Origin: an uncultured Prevotellaceae bacterium
GTDB taxonomy: Bacteria; Bacteroidota; Bacteroidia; Bacteroidales; Bacteroidaceae
Assembly: GCA_900316685.1 (NCBI GenBank)
Contig: ONDS01000003.1
Span: forward strand, 1 to 64,000
Reading direction: 5' to 3'
DNA length: 64,000 nucleotides
Numbering within the stretch: the stretch's first letter is position 1; each line of letters starts with the position of its first letter. The position numbers and the translations under genes were made by a program. The notes beneath the pieces are model-generated. The model saw only the letters and a program-made list of their open reading frames with translations. It was not told the origin of the DNA and ran no database searches. Of this stretch, positions 54,576 to 62,318 are shown in pieces.

Positions 54576-56045
54576 TTATGTCTTGATTATATTCCTTCCT
54601 GCATCGATACGCAGGAAGATGAAGAGCAGGATGGTGAATCCCCAGAGCGACGATCCCCCATAGCTGAAAAACGGCAAAGGTATGCCTATGACAGGCGTGA
54701 GTCCGAGCACCATGCCCACATTGATGAAGACGTGGAAGAGAAAGATGCTCAGCACGCAATAGCCATACACCCTCCCGAACTTGAAGGGTTGTCGCTCCGC
54801 CAAATGGATAAGCCGTAGTATGAGCGCCAGGAAAAGGAGCAGCACTCCCGCGCTGCCCAGGAACCCTTCTTCCTCGCCTACCGTGCAGAAGATGAAATCG
54901 GTGTCCTGTTCAGGCACGAACTTCAGTTTGGTCTGCGTGCCATTGAGGAAGCCCTTGCCTCCCAGTCCCCCTGAGCCGATGGCTATCTCGCTCTGGTGCA
55001 CATTGTATCCCGCCCCGCTGAGGTCATCATCCAATCCCAGGAGCACATTGATACGTGTACGCTGGTGCGGTTCCATCACCGAATTGAGCACGTAGGAGGC
55101 ACTATAGAAGAAAATGATGGAGCCCACAGCGAAAAGCGCTATGAACAGGAAATTACTCTTGCGCGTGCTCATCCACTGATAAAGCAGATAGCCGATGAGA
55201 GCGGCGCAAACCACCAGCTGCACCCATACTATATCGAAAGGAATGACATAAACGGAGAAGAGCAGGAATCCCAACGTGACGAGGAGCATATAGCCCAGCA
55301 GGCTGAGGCTCTTGCGCCTGTCGTCGCAATAGACATACACCATACCCGCCGAGAAAAGCTGTACCAACAGCAGCACCACGAACTTACCCAACGAGGTGGG
55401 TGTTCCTAAGAGCATCACCTGTTCGTAGCGTATGCCCATGACGAAATAAAGCACCAGCGCCACGCCTGTAAAGAGTATGCTCCCCGGCATTCCCTCACGA
55501 TAGAACATCAGGAAGAAAGCGAGATAGACCAATGCCGACCCCGTCTCCTTCTGTCCCACGATGAGTAGCATGGGCAGGAAGACCAGTCCGCAGGCTGCGA
55601 AGAACTGTTTCATGCGTTGCATGCTGAACCCGTAGGTACTCATGTATTTGCTCACCGCGAGTGCTGTGGCGAACTTGGCGAACTCCGCCGGTTGCAGTCG
55701 TACGGGCCCCAAGACGAGCCATGACCGGGAGCCCTTGATTTCATGGGGGTTGAAGATGGTGACGAAGAGCAACAGCATCATCAGCCCATAGATGACATAA
55801 GCGAAGGTGTCGTAATATCGGTCGTCGAGCAGAAGTATGACCAGTCCCAAAACGATGGATGTGCCTATCCATACTATCTGCATGCCCGATCGGGTGTCGA
55901 GGCTGAAGATATCGGTGTCGCCATAGGTATAGCTCGCCCCGCACACACTCACCCACCCGAAGGTGAGCAGTGCGATATAGATGGCGATGGTCCACCAGTC
56001 GAGCGATCCCAACACCCCCGGTTGTTTATCTGTCCGTTTTGCCAT
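54576..56045 (-). CDS. rodA: Peptidoglycan glycosyltransferase RodA
   Basis: 489 aa, about ten to twelve membrane helices, SEDS family. It polymerises lipid II during cell elongation together with PBP2. It has GSRSWLVLGPVRLQPAEFAK near residue 117, GGLGGKGFLNGTQTKLKFVPEQDTDFIF near 370, and GIPLPFFSYGGSSLWGF near 460. It is longer than many RodA proteins because of an extra helical segment in the middle (about 215-320). It overlaps mrdA by 20 bp and is last in the elongation operon. Confidence 0.93.
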   Translation of the reverse strand: MAKRTDKQPGVLGSLDWWTIAIYIALLTFGWVSVCGASYTYGDTDIFSLDTRSGMQIVWIGTSIVLGLVILLLDDRYYDTFAYVIYGLMMLLLFVTIFNPHEIKGSRSWLVLGPVRLQPAEFAKFATALAVSKYMSTYGFSMQRMKQFFAACGLVFLPMLLIVGQKETGSALVYLAFFLMFYREGMPGSILFTGVALVLYFVMGIRYEQVMLLGTPTSLGKFVVLLLVQLFSAGMVYVYCDDRRKSLSLLGYMLLVTLGFLLFSVYVIPFDIVWVQLVVCAALIGYLLYQWMSTRKSNFLFIALFAVGSIIFFYSASYVLNSVMEPHQRTRINVLLGLDDDLSGAGYNVHQSEIAIGSGGLGGKGFLNGTQTKLKFVPEQDTDFIFCTVGEEEGFLGSAGVLLLFLALILRLIHLAERQPFKFGRVYGYCVLSIFLFHVFINVGMVLGLTPVIGIPLPFFSYGGSSLWGFTILLFIFLRIDAGRNIIKT

Positions 56046-57873
56046 AGCTGATATGCCTTTTCTGTATGCTCGAAGCCTGTGCCTCGGAGCTGCCCGAGAG
56101 TTTACCCTTGATATACTGTTCCATCATCAGCGCACCGATAGGCACACCGAAGGTGGCACCGAAACCTCCGTTCTCCACATACACGGCGATGGCGATCTGC
56201 GGATCATTCATCGGTGCGAAGCCCATGAATGCACTGTGGTCGCGCCCTCGGTTCTGCGCCGTACCCGTCTTGCCGCACACCTCATAGTCGCTACGGTTGG
56301 CCCTTCGGCAGGTACCACCCGTCACTGCCCGCCGCATGCCCTGCACCACCAATTCATACGCCTCTTTCGACGCTTTGGTATAGCGTTTGGTGGTATAGGT
56401 GGCATCCATCTCCTCGCCCTGTATGGCCTTCACCACGTGGGGAGTGTAGAAGAATCCCCTATTGGCGATGGTAGCCCCCAGATTGGCTATCTGCAAGGGT
56501 GTGAGCGTCACCTCACCCTGTCCGATAGATATACTGATGACCCCCAGCGCATTCCATCCCTTCTTGAAGGCATTGTCGTAGAAATCGCCGTTGGGTATCA
56601 TGCCCCTCTTCTCACCCGGCAAGTCGACGCCCAGCTTATATCCGAATCCCATGCTCACCATATAGTCGCGCCAAGTGTTCATGGCGTTCTGCAGCGAGCC
56701 ATATTTCTTGTTGGTGAGCATGTAATATAGTCCCCAGCAGAAAAAACCGTTGCACGAGGTGCCGATGGCGGGCACCAGGTTGAGCGGCGAGCCATGTCCG
56801 TGGCATCCCACCTTCATGCCCGAGAATATGAACCCACGGTGGCAGGGATACTTGGTATCCTGGTCGATGATGCCTTCGGTGAGGAAGGTGAGCGCCTGCG
56901 ATGTCTTGAAGGTGGAGCCCGGTGGATACTGACCCATGATGGCGCGGTTGAGCAGCGGCTTGAGCGGGTCGCGCGCCAGTGCCGCATGGTTCTTACCTCT
57001 TTGACGTCCGATCATCAGTCGCGGGTCGTAGGATGGCGAGCTGACCATACAGAGCACCTCGCCCGTCTTGGGTTCTATGGCTACGATGCTGCCCAGCTTT
57101 CCCTCCATGAGGCGTTCGCCCAACTGCTGGAGTTCGATGTCGATGCTGAGTGTGAGGTCCTTGCCCGGTATGGGTTGGGTGTCGAATTCGCCGTTTTGGT
57201 AATTGCCCTGTATGCGTCCGTGGGCATCGCGCAGTAGCACCTGCACGCCCTTGGTACCCCGCAGTTCCTCCTCATAACTACGTTCTATGCCCTGCTTGCC
57301 AATATAGTCGCCAGGCTGGTAATAACCGTCTTTCTTGATATCGTCGGGAGAGACCTCCGCCACATCGCCGAGGATGAGTGCCGCATTGGGATACTCATAT
57401 TGTCGGATGGAACGTTTCTGTATGTAGAAACCCGGGAAGCGATAGGCTTTCTCCTGGAATACGCTGAACTCCTGGTCGCTGAGTTGCGACATGAACAGTT
57501 GTTGCGTGAACTTGGAATATCCCGGGTTTTTCGACCTATCCTGTATGTCGTGCATACGTTTGACGAAATATTCCTTGGTGATGTTGAGCGTGCGGCACAG
57601 TTCCGCGGTATCGATTCGGTTCTTGCCCTCGTTCACCACCACCATGATATCGTAGGAAGGTTGGTTGTAGACGAGCAGTTTTCCGTTTCTGTCGGTGATA
57701 TTGCCACGCGAGGGGAACTCCACTTTCTTTAGGAAAGCGTTGCTGTCGGCATTGCGTTTATAGTCATCGCTCATGATTTGCAGTGTGAACAGCCGGATGA
57801 TGAACACCACGACAATGGCGATGGCCACGCCGCCGATTACATATCGCCGTTTTTCCAGTTCATAATCCTTCAT
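56026..57873 (-). CDS. mrdA: Penicillin-binding protein 2, transpeptidase
   Basis: 615 aa. The elongation transpeptidase partner of RodA. An N-terminal membrane anchor is at about residues 12-32. The dimerisation domain includes PSRGNITDRNGKLLVYNQPSY. The three active-site motifs are present: STFK in YPPGSTFKTSQAL near 320, SCN in GTSCNGFFCWG near 372, and KTGT in VCGKTGTAQNRG near 535. It starts at the last base of mreD (1-bp overlap) and overlaps rodA by 20 bp. Confidence 0.95.
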   Translation of the reverse strand: MKDYELEKRRYVIGGVAIAIVVVFIIRLFTLQIMSDDYKRNADSNAFLKKVEFPSRGNITDRNGKLLVYNQPSYDIMVVVNEGKNRIDTAELCRTLNITKEYFVKRMHDIQDRSKNPGYSKFTQQLFMSQLSDQEFSVFQEKAYRFPGFYIQKRSIRQYEYPNAALILGDVAEVSPDDIKKDGYYQPGDYIGKQGIERSYEEELRGTKGVQVLLRDAHGRIQGNYQNGEFDTQPIPGKDLTLSIDIELQQLGERLMEGKLGSIVAIEPKTGEVLCMVSSPSYDPRLMIGRQRGKNHAALARDPLKPLLNRAIMGQYPPGSTFKTSQALTFLTEGIIDQDTKYPCHRGFIFSGMKVGCHGHGSPLNLVPAIGTSCNGFFCWGLYYMLTNKKYGSLQNAMNTWRDYMVSMGFGYKLGVDLPGEKRGMIPNGDFYDNAFKKGWNALGVISISIGQGEVTLTPLQIANLGATIANRGFFYTPHVVKAIQGEEMDATYTTKRYTKASKEAYELVVQGMRRAVTGGTCRRANRSDYEVCGKTGTAQNRGRDHSAFMGFAPMNDPQIAIAVYVENGGFGATFGVPIGALMMEQYIKGKLSGSSEAQASSIQKRHISYGKTDR

Positions 57874-58388
57874 CAGTCCTTCCTTTCCTTTTTCTTTCTC
57901 AGCGTATCCACCGCCATGATGAGCATTTCCGTCAGTGCTATGCTACCCACTGACCGTTCCAGCCAGGTGAGCCAGTTGAAGAACGAGAACGATTCGAGCA
58001 AGAAGAAAAGGAAGCAGAACAAGGAGGTGCACAATGTGGTGTAATAGAAAAACGGCAACTTGCCCAGGTTGGCTTTCGAGGGGCTCATGTCGTCGGCCTG
58101 TTCGCGCGTGAGGAAGAGGTCGAGCAACTCGGGTTGTACAAAGGCGAGCAACGTAAGCGACGCCGCAGCTGCTCCCGGCGTGTTCTGGAAGGTATCGACC
58201 AACAGTCCGAGTGCGAATCCCCAGCATATCAGGCCCTGCCGCGGGTAGTTTCTCCTGAAGATCTCGATGAAGTAGACAAACAGCAAAGGTGTGGCCACCC
58301 CTGCGATATGGATATGGTTGAGCACCAATACCTGTAGCAGGACGAGCACACAGAACAAGGCGATATGTCTCAAGAACTCGAACTTCAT
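57873..58388 (-). CDS. mreD: Rod shape-determining protein MreD
   Basis: 171 aa with about five membrane helices, the usual MreD pattern. It is a membrane member of the elongasome linking MreC to the machinery. Sequence is poorly conserved in this family; the call relies on size, topology and position between mreC and mrdA. NHIHIAGVATPLLFVYF near residue 24 and FALGLLVDTFQNTPG near 58 fit MreD. It overlaps mreC by 4 bp. Confidence 0.88.
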   Translation of the reverse strand: MKFEFLRHIALFCVLVLLQVLVLNHIHIAGVATPLLFVYFIEIFRRNYPRQGLICWGFALGLLVDTFQNTPGAAAASLTLLAFVQPELLDLFLTREQADDMSPSKANLGKLPFFYYTTLCTSLFCFLFFLLESFSFFNWLTWLERSVGSIALTEMLIMAVDTLRKKKERKD

Positions 58389-59254
58389 GACTTACGTTGT
58401 GGTTTGATGGAGTCTTGTGCCTGTTTGAGTAAGTCGATACGTTCCTGCAGCGACGCATTGTCGATGACGCTCACGTCGCGCAACCGTGCGTAATCGGTAG
58501 ACAGGCGCACCTGAAGGCGATAGGAGAGCGCATCCTTTGAGTCGTGGCTCTTCACCACCTTTCCTACGAGTATGCCGGCGGGGAACACATCACTGTAACC
58601 GCTGGTTTCGATGGTATCTCCCTCCTCGAACTTAGCATGGCGCGGTATATCATCGACGAAAGCCTCGTCGCTTCGCCCTCCGTTCCAGTGCAAATAGCCG
58701 AAATAGCCCCTGCCGCGTATGGCACAACTGATGTTCGACCTTGCGTTGAGCACGGGGAGCACCACGGCATAATGTGCCGACGCCATATAGACGATGCCCA
58801 CCACACCTGTGCCGCACGCCACGCCCATATCTGGGCGCACGCCATCGGCGGTACCCTTGTTGATGGTAATGAGGTTGTCGGGACGGTTCACCGAGTTACC
58901 CACCACTTTGGCGGGTATAGTCTTGAAGGCAGCGAGCAACTGGTCCTGGTTGGTCGGTTGGTAGGTGCTGTCGCGCTTTGCCATCTCGGTGATTTGCTCC
59001 CTGAGAGCCGCCACCTCCTGTTCGAGCTGCAAGTTACGAGCCGTAAGATCTTGGTTGGCGTTGCCCATACTGAAGAACGTGCTCAGCCAAGCATCCACCT
59101 CGAGTATCTTTCCCGTGACGGCGTTGGCCGACGAGAACCACACACTCCCCTGATAACTGTTGTACTGGAACAACAGTACCGCGCTAACCACTTCGAGCAG
59201 CAGAAACACCACCCAGTGGCTGTATTGCTTGAAAAACGCTATCAGGTTGCGCAT
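58385..59254 (-). CDS. mreC: Rod shape-determining protein MreC
   Basis: 289 aa. One N-terminal membrane helix (about 10-30), a coiled coil at about 68-95 (LQLEQEVAALREQITEMAK), then the two beta-barrels: ITINKGTADGVRPDMGVACG near 128 and GDTIETSGYSDVFPAGILVG near 212. A periplasmic scaffold of the elongasome. The 147-bp gap to mreB holds facing tandem arrays that could form a hairpin. Confidence 0.94.
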   Translation of the reverse strand: MRNLIAFFKQYSHWVVFLLLEVVSAVLLFQYNSYQGSVWFSSANAVTGKILEVDAWLSTFFSMGNANQDLTARNLQLEQEVAALREQITEMAKRDSTYQPTNQDQLLAAFKTIPAKVVGNSVNRPDNLITINKGTADGVRPDMGVACGTGVVGIVYMASAHYAVVLPVLNARSNISCAIRGRGYFGYLHWNGGRSDEAFVDDIPRHAKFEEGDTIETSGYSDVFPAGILVGKVVKSHDSKDALSYRLQVRLSTDYARLRDVSVIDNASLQERIDLLKQAQDSIKPQRKS

Positions 59255-59260
59255 GTTATA

Positions 59261-59393
59261 GAGTTAAGAATTAAGAGTTAAAAGTTAAGAAAAATACAAT
59301 TTGCACGAACAGCCCCATATTAACCTGCCGAATAGCATCGCAGCAGTCCAGGCAAGCTGAGATTTTTCTTAATTCTTAACTCTTAACTTTCCA
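59261..59393. repeat. Facing TTAAGAG-type arrays between mreB and mreC
   Basis: Left block 59261-59295 and right block 59362-59393 are inverted copies of the TTAAGAG family. Arms 59270-59295 and 59362-59387 pair at 23 of 26 positions around a 66-nt loop. Confidence 0.85.
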
Positions 59394-59401
59394 ATTTTTG
59401 C

Positions 59402-60424
59402 TTATCTCATGAGGAAGGAGAAGCGATCGACATTTTTCAATGCGATGCCCGCGCCCTTTGCCACGCTGTGCAACGGATCCTCGGCGATATGGAAGGGTAT
59501 GTTGATCTTGTCGTGCAGACGTTTGTCCAGTCCACGAAGCAAGGCGCCACCACCGGTGAGGTAGATACCGTTGTGCACGATGTCGGCGTAGAGCTCGGGC
59601 GGTGTCTTCTCCAGTGCGGAGAGCACGGCGTTCTCGATCTTCGCCACCGTCTTGTCGAGACAATGCGCTATCTCTTGGTAGCACACAGCCACCTCCATGG
59701 GCAACGCCGTGATGCGGTTGGGGCCATGCACGATATAATCCTCCGGTCCCTCGTCGCCCAGGTCGGTGAGTGCCGAGCCCACGTGTATCTTGATACGTTC
59801 GGCCATACGCTCACTCACCTTCACATTATGCTGCCGGCTCATATACTCCTGGATATCAGAGGTCAGTTCGTCGCCCGCCACACGTATGGAGTTGTTCGAG
59901 ACGATACCTCCCAACGAGATGACAGCGATTTCGGTTGAACCACCACCTATGTCGACGATCATGTTGCCTTCGGGTGCCTCCACGTCGATGCCTATACCTA
60001 TGGCAGCTGCCATGGGTTCGAAGATGAGGTACACGTCACGTCCGTCGGCATGTTCGGCGGAATCGCGCACGGCACGCAACTCCACTTCGGTCGAGCCGCT
60101 GGGCACGCCGATGACCATGCGCAGCGACGGAGAAAACAGTTTGCTTCCCGTATGGACCATCTTGATGAGTCCGCGCATCATCTGTTCACAAGCCGTGAAG
60201 TCGGCAATCACGCCATCCCTCAGCGGACGTATGGTACGTATGTTCTCATGAGTTTTCTCGTGCATGAGTTTGGCTTTCTCGCCCACGGCAATCATCTTGT
60301 CCGTTCTTCTGTCGAGCGCCACCACAGAGGGTTCGTCGACCACGATTTTATCATCGCTGATAATGATGGTATTGGCAGTACCCAAGTCCATCGCTATCTC
60401 TTGTATGAATGAAAAAAAGCCCAT
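59402..60424 (-). CDS. mreB: Rod shape-determining protein MreB
   Basis: 340 aa, the standard MreB length. A bacterial actin that positions the elongasome along the membrane. MDLGTANTIIISDDKIVVDEPSVVALD is the phosphate-1 region, GVPSGSTEVELRAVRDSAEHA follows near 107, and MIVDIGGGSTEIAVISLGGIV is the phosphate-2 region near 157. LTGGGALLRGLDKRL is the adenosine motif near 300. Second gene of the operon after purH. Confidence 0.97.
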   Translation of the reverse strand: MGFFSFIQEIAMDLGTANTIIISDDKIVVDEPSVVALDRRTDKMIAVGEKAKLMHEKTHENIRTIRPLRDGVIADFTACEQMMRGLIKMVHTGSKLFSPSLRMVIGVPSGSTEVELRAVRDSAEHADGRDVYLIFEPMAAAIGIGIDVEAPEGNMIVDIGGGSTEIAVISLGGIVSNNSIRVAGDELTSDIQEYMSRQHNVKVSERMAERIKIHVGSALTDLGDEGPEDYIVHGPNRITALPMEVAVCYQEIAHCLDKTVAKIENAVLSALEKTPPELYADIVHNGIYLTGGGALLRGLDKRLHDKINIPFHIAEDPLHSVAKGAGIALKNVDRFSFLMR

Positions 60425-60462
60425 TTCCTTGTTATTGTTGATGTTGTATTACAATTCTTTCT

Positions 60463-60495
60463 CGGACTGGTCAGACTGGTAAGACTGGTCGGACC
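60463..60495. repeat. 9-bp array, CAGTCGGAC family in reverse
   Basis: CGGACTGGTCAGACTGGTAA and continuing. On the minus strand it starts right after the purH stop codon. Same family as 51267-51308. Confidence 0.8.
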
Positions 60496-61104
60496 TTATC
60501 CCAAGAACCATTCGAGTATGGCCGTGTCGTAGTGTGAGCTGACCCCGAAGGCCCTTTCTGCGAACATACGTCGGTCGGCCAAGTCGGTCTGGGCTCCTTT
60601 GCGGTTGAGGATATCGAGGAGCACGGAATATTCCGCCTTGCTGGGCACGATGACCACATCGCGGAAATTCTTGGCTCCAGCACGGATGAGGGAAATGCCG
60701 CCGATATCTATTTTCTCGATGATGTCGGCCTCACCGGCACCACTCTTCACCGTGTCTTCGAAAGGATAGAGGTCGACGATGACCAGGTCGATTTCGGGGA
60801 TATCATACTGCGCCATCTGTTCGCGGTCGCCCTCGACATCGCGTCTGCCGAGTATACCTCCGAACACTTTGGGGTGCAGCGTCTTCACCCTGCCTCCCAG
60901 GATGGAGGGATACGTTGTAACGCTCTCCACTGTTTGGCATTCGTAGCCAAGCGATTCGATGAACTGTTGTGTTCCACCTGTGGAAAGGAATTTCACACCT
61001 TCTTCATTCAGTTTGCCGAGCAGTTCTTCGAGTCCGTCCTTATGGAATACGGAGACGAGCGCTCTTTTGATTGGTTTTATGTCAGCCATTTGATTATCAA
61101 CCAC
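60496..61104 (-). CDS. purH: IMP cyclohydrolase domain protein (PurH N-terminal half only)
   Basis: 202 aa; an ATG five codons in (61089) is an alternative start. It is the IMPCH (MGS-like) domain: KRALVSVFHKDGLEE, FLSTGGTQQFIESLGY, TTYPSILGGRVKTLHPKVFGGIL, EIDLVIVDLYPFEDTV, EKIDIGGISLIRAGAKN. It closes the purine ring from FAICAR to IMP. Usual PurH has about 500 residues; the AICAR transformylase half is absent here and the frame stops at SSHYDTAILEWFLG, a domain boundary. No leftover transformylase sequence follows. It heads the operon with mreB. Confidence 0.9.
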   Translation of the reverse strand: MVDNQMADIKPIKRALVSVFHKDGLEELLGKLNEEGVKFLSTGGTQQFIESLGYECQTVESVTTYPSILGGRVKTLHPKVFGGILGRRDVEGDREQMAQYDIPEIDLVIVDLYPFEDTVKSGAGEADIIEKIDIGGISLIRAGAKNFRDVVIVPSKAEYSVLLDILNRKGAQTDLADRRMFAERAFGVSSHYDTAILEWFLG

Positions 61105-61142
61105 TTATAAAAAATTATACTTATTCAGGCATTATAGGAGTG

Positions 61143-61150
61143 CAAAGTTA
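61143..61150 (-). promoter_or_regulatory. -7 box of the purH-mre operon
   Basis: Minus strand TAACTTTG, full consensus, about 40 bp before the purH start. No clear TTTG at -33. Confidence 0.5.
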
Positions 61151-61235
61151 CGTATTTTTCACCAATTATTTTTATTTGAGGTGATGATTTTTTTCGCCAA
61201 GGATGATTAATTGTCCTAAATCATTTTTCGGGCGG

Positions 61236-61263
61236 AAGGAGTGAAGGAGTGGAGGAGTGAAGA
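61236..61263. repeat. 8-bp array, GAAGGAGT family
   Basis: GAAGGAGT, GAAGGAGT, GGAGGAGT, GAAG. The 18-bp core GTGGAGGAGTGAAGACAA recurs at 34281-34298. Confidence 0.7.
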
Positions 61264-61268
61264 CAACG

Positions 61269-61301
61269 GCAGGGAGATGCCACTCGATGACATCTCCCTG
61301 C
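61269..61301 (-). terminator. Hairpin after the repeat-protein gene
   Basis: GCAGGGAGATG/CATCTCCCTGC, 11-bp perfect stem, 11-nt loop. It lies 26 bp past the stop of the minus-strand gene at 61327. No T tract follows. Confidence 0.6.
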
Positions 61302-61326
61302 TTTCAAGGTTGTTTTGAAGTATCCA

Positions 61327-61746
61327 TCAGTAGAACCGGAAGAAGAAGAAATAGGCAGCCGCCCAGTCGGCGCGGACGCCACGCGCGTTGCCGATATAGG
61401 AACCGGATGAATTGTAGACCCGTCCTCCGTCGATACGTCCTAAATAGGAGCCTGAGCCATTGTAGACACTTCCGCCATCGATACGTCCGATATAGGAGCC
61501 CGAGCCGTTGTAGACACGTCCACCGCCCTCGATACGCCCGATATAGGAACCCGATGAGTTGTAGACACGTCCATCGCTGTTGATACATCCTGAATAGGAT
61601 CCCGATGAGTTGTAGACTCGACCGCTGCTCTCAATCTTCCCCATATAGGACCCCGAAGAGTTGTATATGCTTTGTGCCGAGACATCGGTGGCGGCCAGCA
61701 CCAAGAAGGCGAAGAAGGAGAGGATGCAAAGAATTTTCTGTTTCAT
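61327..61746 (-). CDS. Secreted six-repeat protein ('beta-flower' type)
   Basis: 139 aa. Signal peptide residues 1-24 (DVSA-QSIYN). It then has six repeats of about 16-17 residues, VYNSSGSYIGRIDGGGR in type, ending with NARGV and RADWAAAYFFFF. The same SIYNSSGS..G.I...G opening and WAA.YFFFF end occur in small Bacteroidales proteins annotated as 5-fold beta-flower proteins. Function is unknown. The DNA repeats are nearly identical at 45-51 bp period, so copy number may vary between strains. A TATATTTG -7 box is at 61782-61775 on its strand. Confidence 0.7.
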   Translation of the reverse strand: MKQKILCILSFFAFLVLAATDVSAQSIYNSSGSYMGKIESSGRVYNSSGSYSGCINSDGRVYNSSGSYIGRIEGGGRVYNGSGSYIGRIDGGSVYNGSGSYLGRIDGGRVYNSSGSYIGNARGVRADWAAAYFFFFRFY

Positions 61747-61774
61747 ATAGCAAGCATGATTTGATTTACTGATG

Positions 61775-61782
61775 CAAATATA
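61775..61782 (-). promoter_or_regulatory. -7 box of the repeat-protein gene
   Basis: Minus strand TATATTTG, full consensus, about 29 bp before the start codon. Confidence 0.55.
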
Positions 61783-61886
61783 GCGTTTTTCCCTCTATTT
61801 GTCAAGGGGGGAAACCCTATTCTTCTTGGAGAAATGCCTAAATGTTTTTTAACACCCCATTTTCCCCTTGCATCACATTTTTTTTG

Positions 61887-61894
61887 TATGTTTG
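61887..61894 (+). promoter_or_regulatory. -7 box of the 125-aa lipoprotein gene
   Basis: TATGTTTG, full consensus, 46 bp before the ATG at 61941. A TTG lies 16 bp upstream, closer than usual. Confidence 0.5.
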
Positions 61895-61940
61895 CAATCC
61901 ATAACGGTAAACGAGTAATCACCCATTAAATCATATCATC

Positions 61941-62318
61941 ATGAAGCATGCCTCAAGACATCTGATCATTGCGTCATTCCTATTCTGCTGTCTGCTCATG
62001 CTGGGCGGTTGCAGTGCCAAGCAGTCGGCCATACGCCAACTCACCAGCCTGAACAAAGAGCTGAAATACGACAGCGACGACTATACGCTTCGCGATTGGA
62101 ACAACGCCTTGGGCGAGTTCAAGCAGGTGGTGGGCAAATTGGAGAAATGCGACCTCAGCAGCAGCGAGCGTACTGAAGTGCGGCGTATGGAAGGAGAGTG
62201 TGTGGGTTATCTGGTCAAGGGAGCCGGCATGACAGCCGTGCGCACCGTCTTCAGCATCGGCAACGAGGTGAAAGCCGGTATCGAGGGATTGCTCGACGCC
62301 ATCATCGGAGGAAGATAG
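61941..62318 (+). CDS. Small lipoprotein of unknown function
   Basis: 125 aa. Lipoprotein signal ending LMLGGCSAK. The mature part is helical and charged (LTSLNKELKYDSDDYTLRDWNNALGEFKQVV) and ends in a Gly-rich hydrophobic segment. No family is recognised. Its stop codon directly abuts the stop codon of the convergent subtilase gene, with no base between. Confidence 0.6.
   Translation: MKHASRHLIIASFLFCCLLMLGGCSAKQSAIRQLTSLNKELKYDSDDYTLRDWNNALGEFKQVVGKLEKCDLSSSERTEVRRMEGECVGYLVKGAGMTAVRTVFSIGNEVKAGIEGLLDAIIGGR

Noticed and set aside
60425-60495. Frameshifted remainder of PurH (AICAR transformylase)
   Set aside because: Only 71 bp separate purH from mreB, filled mostly by a 9-bp array; no transformylase sequence is visible in any frame.
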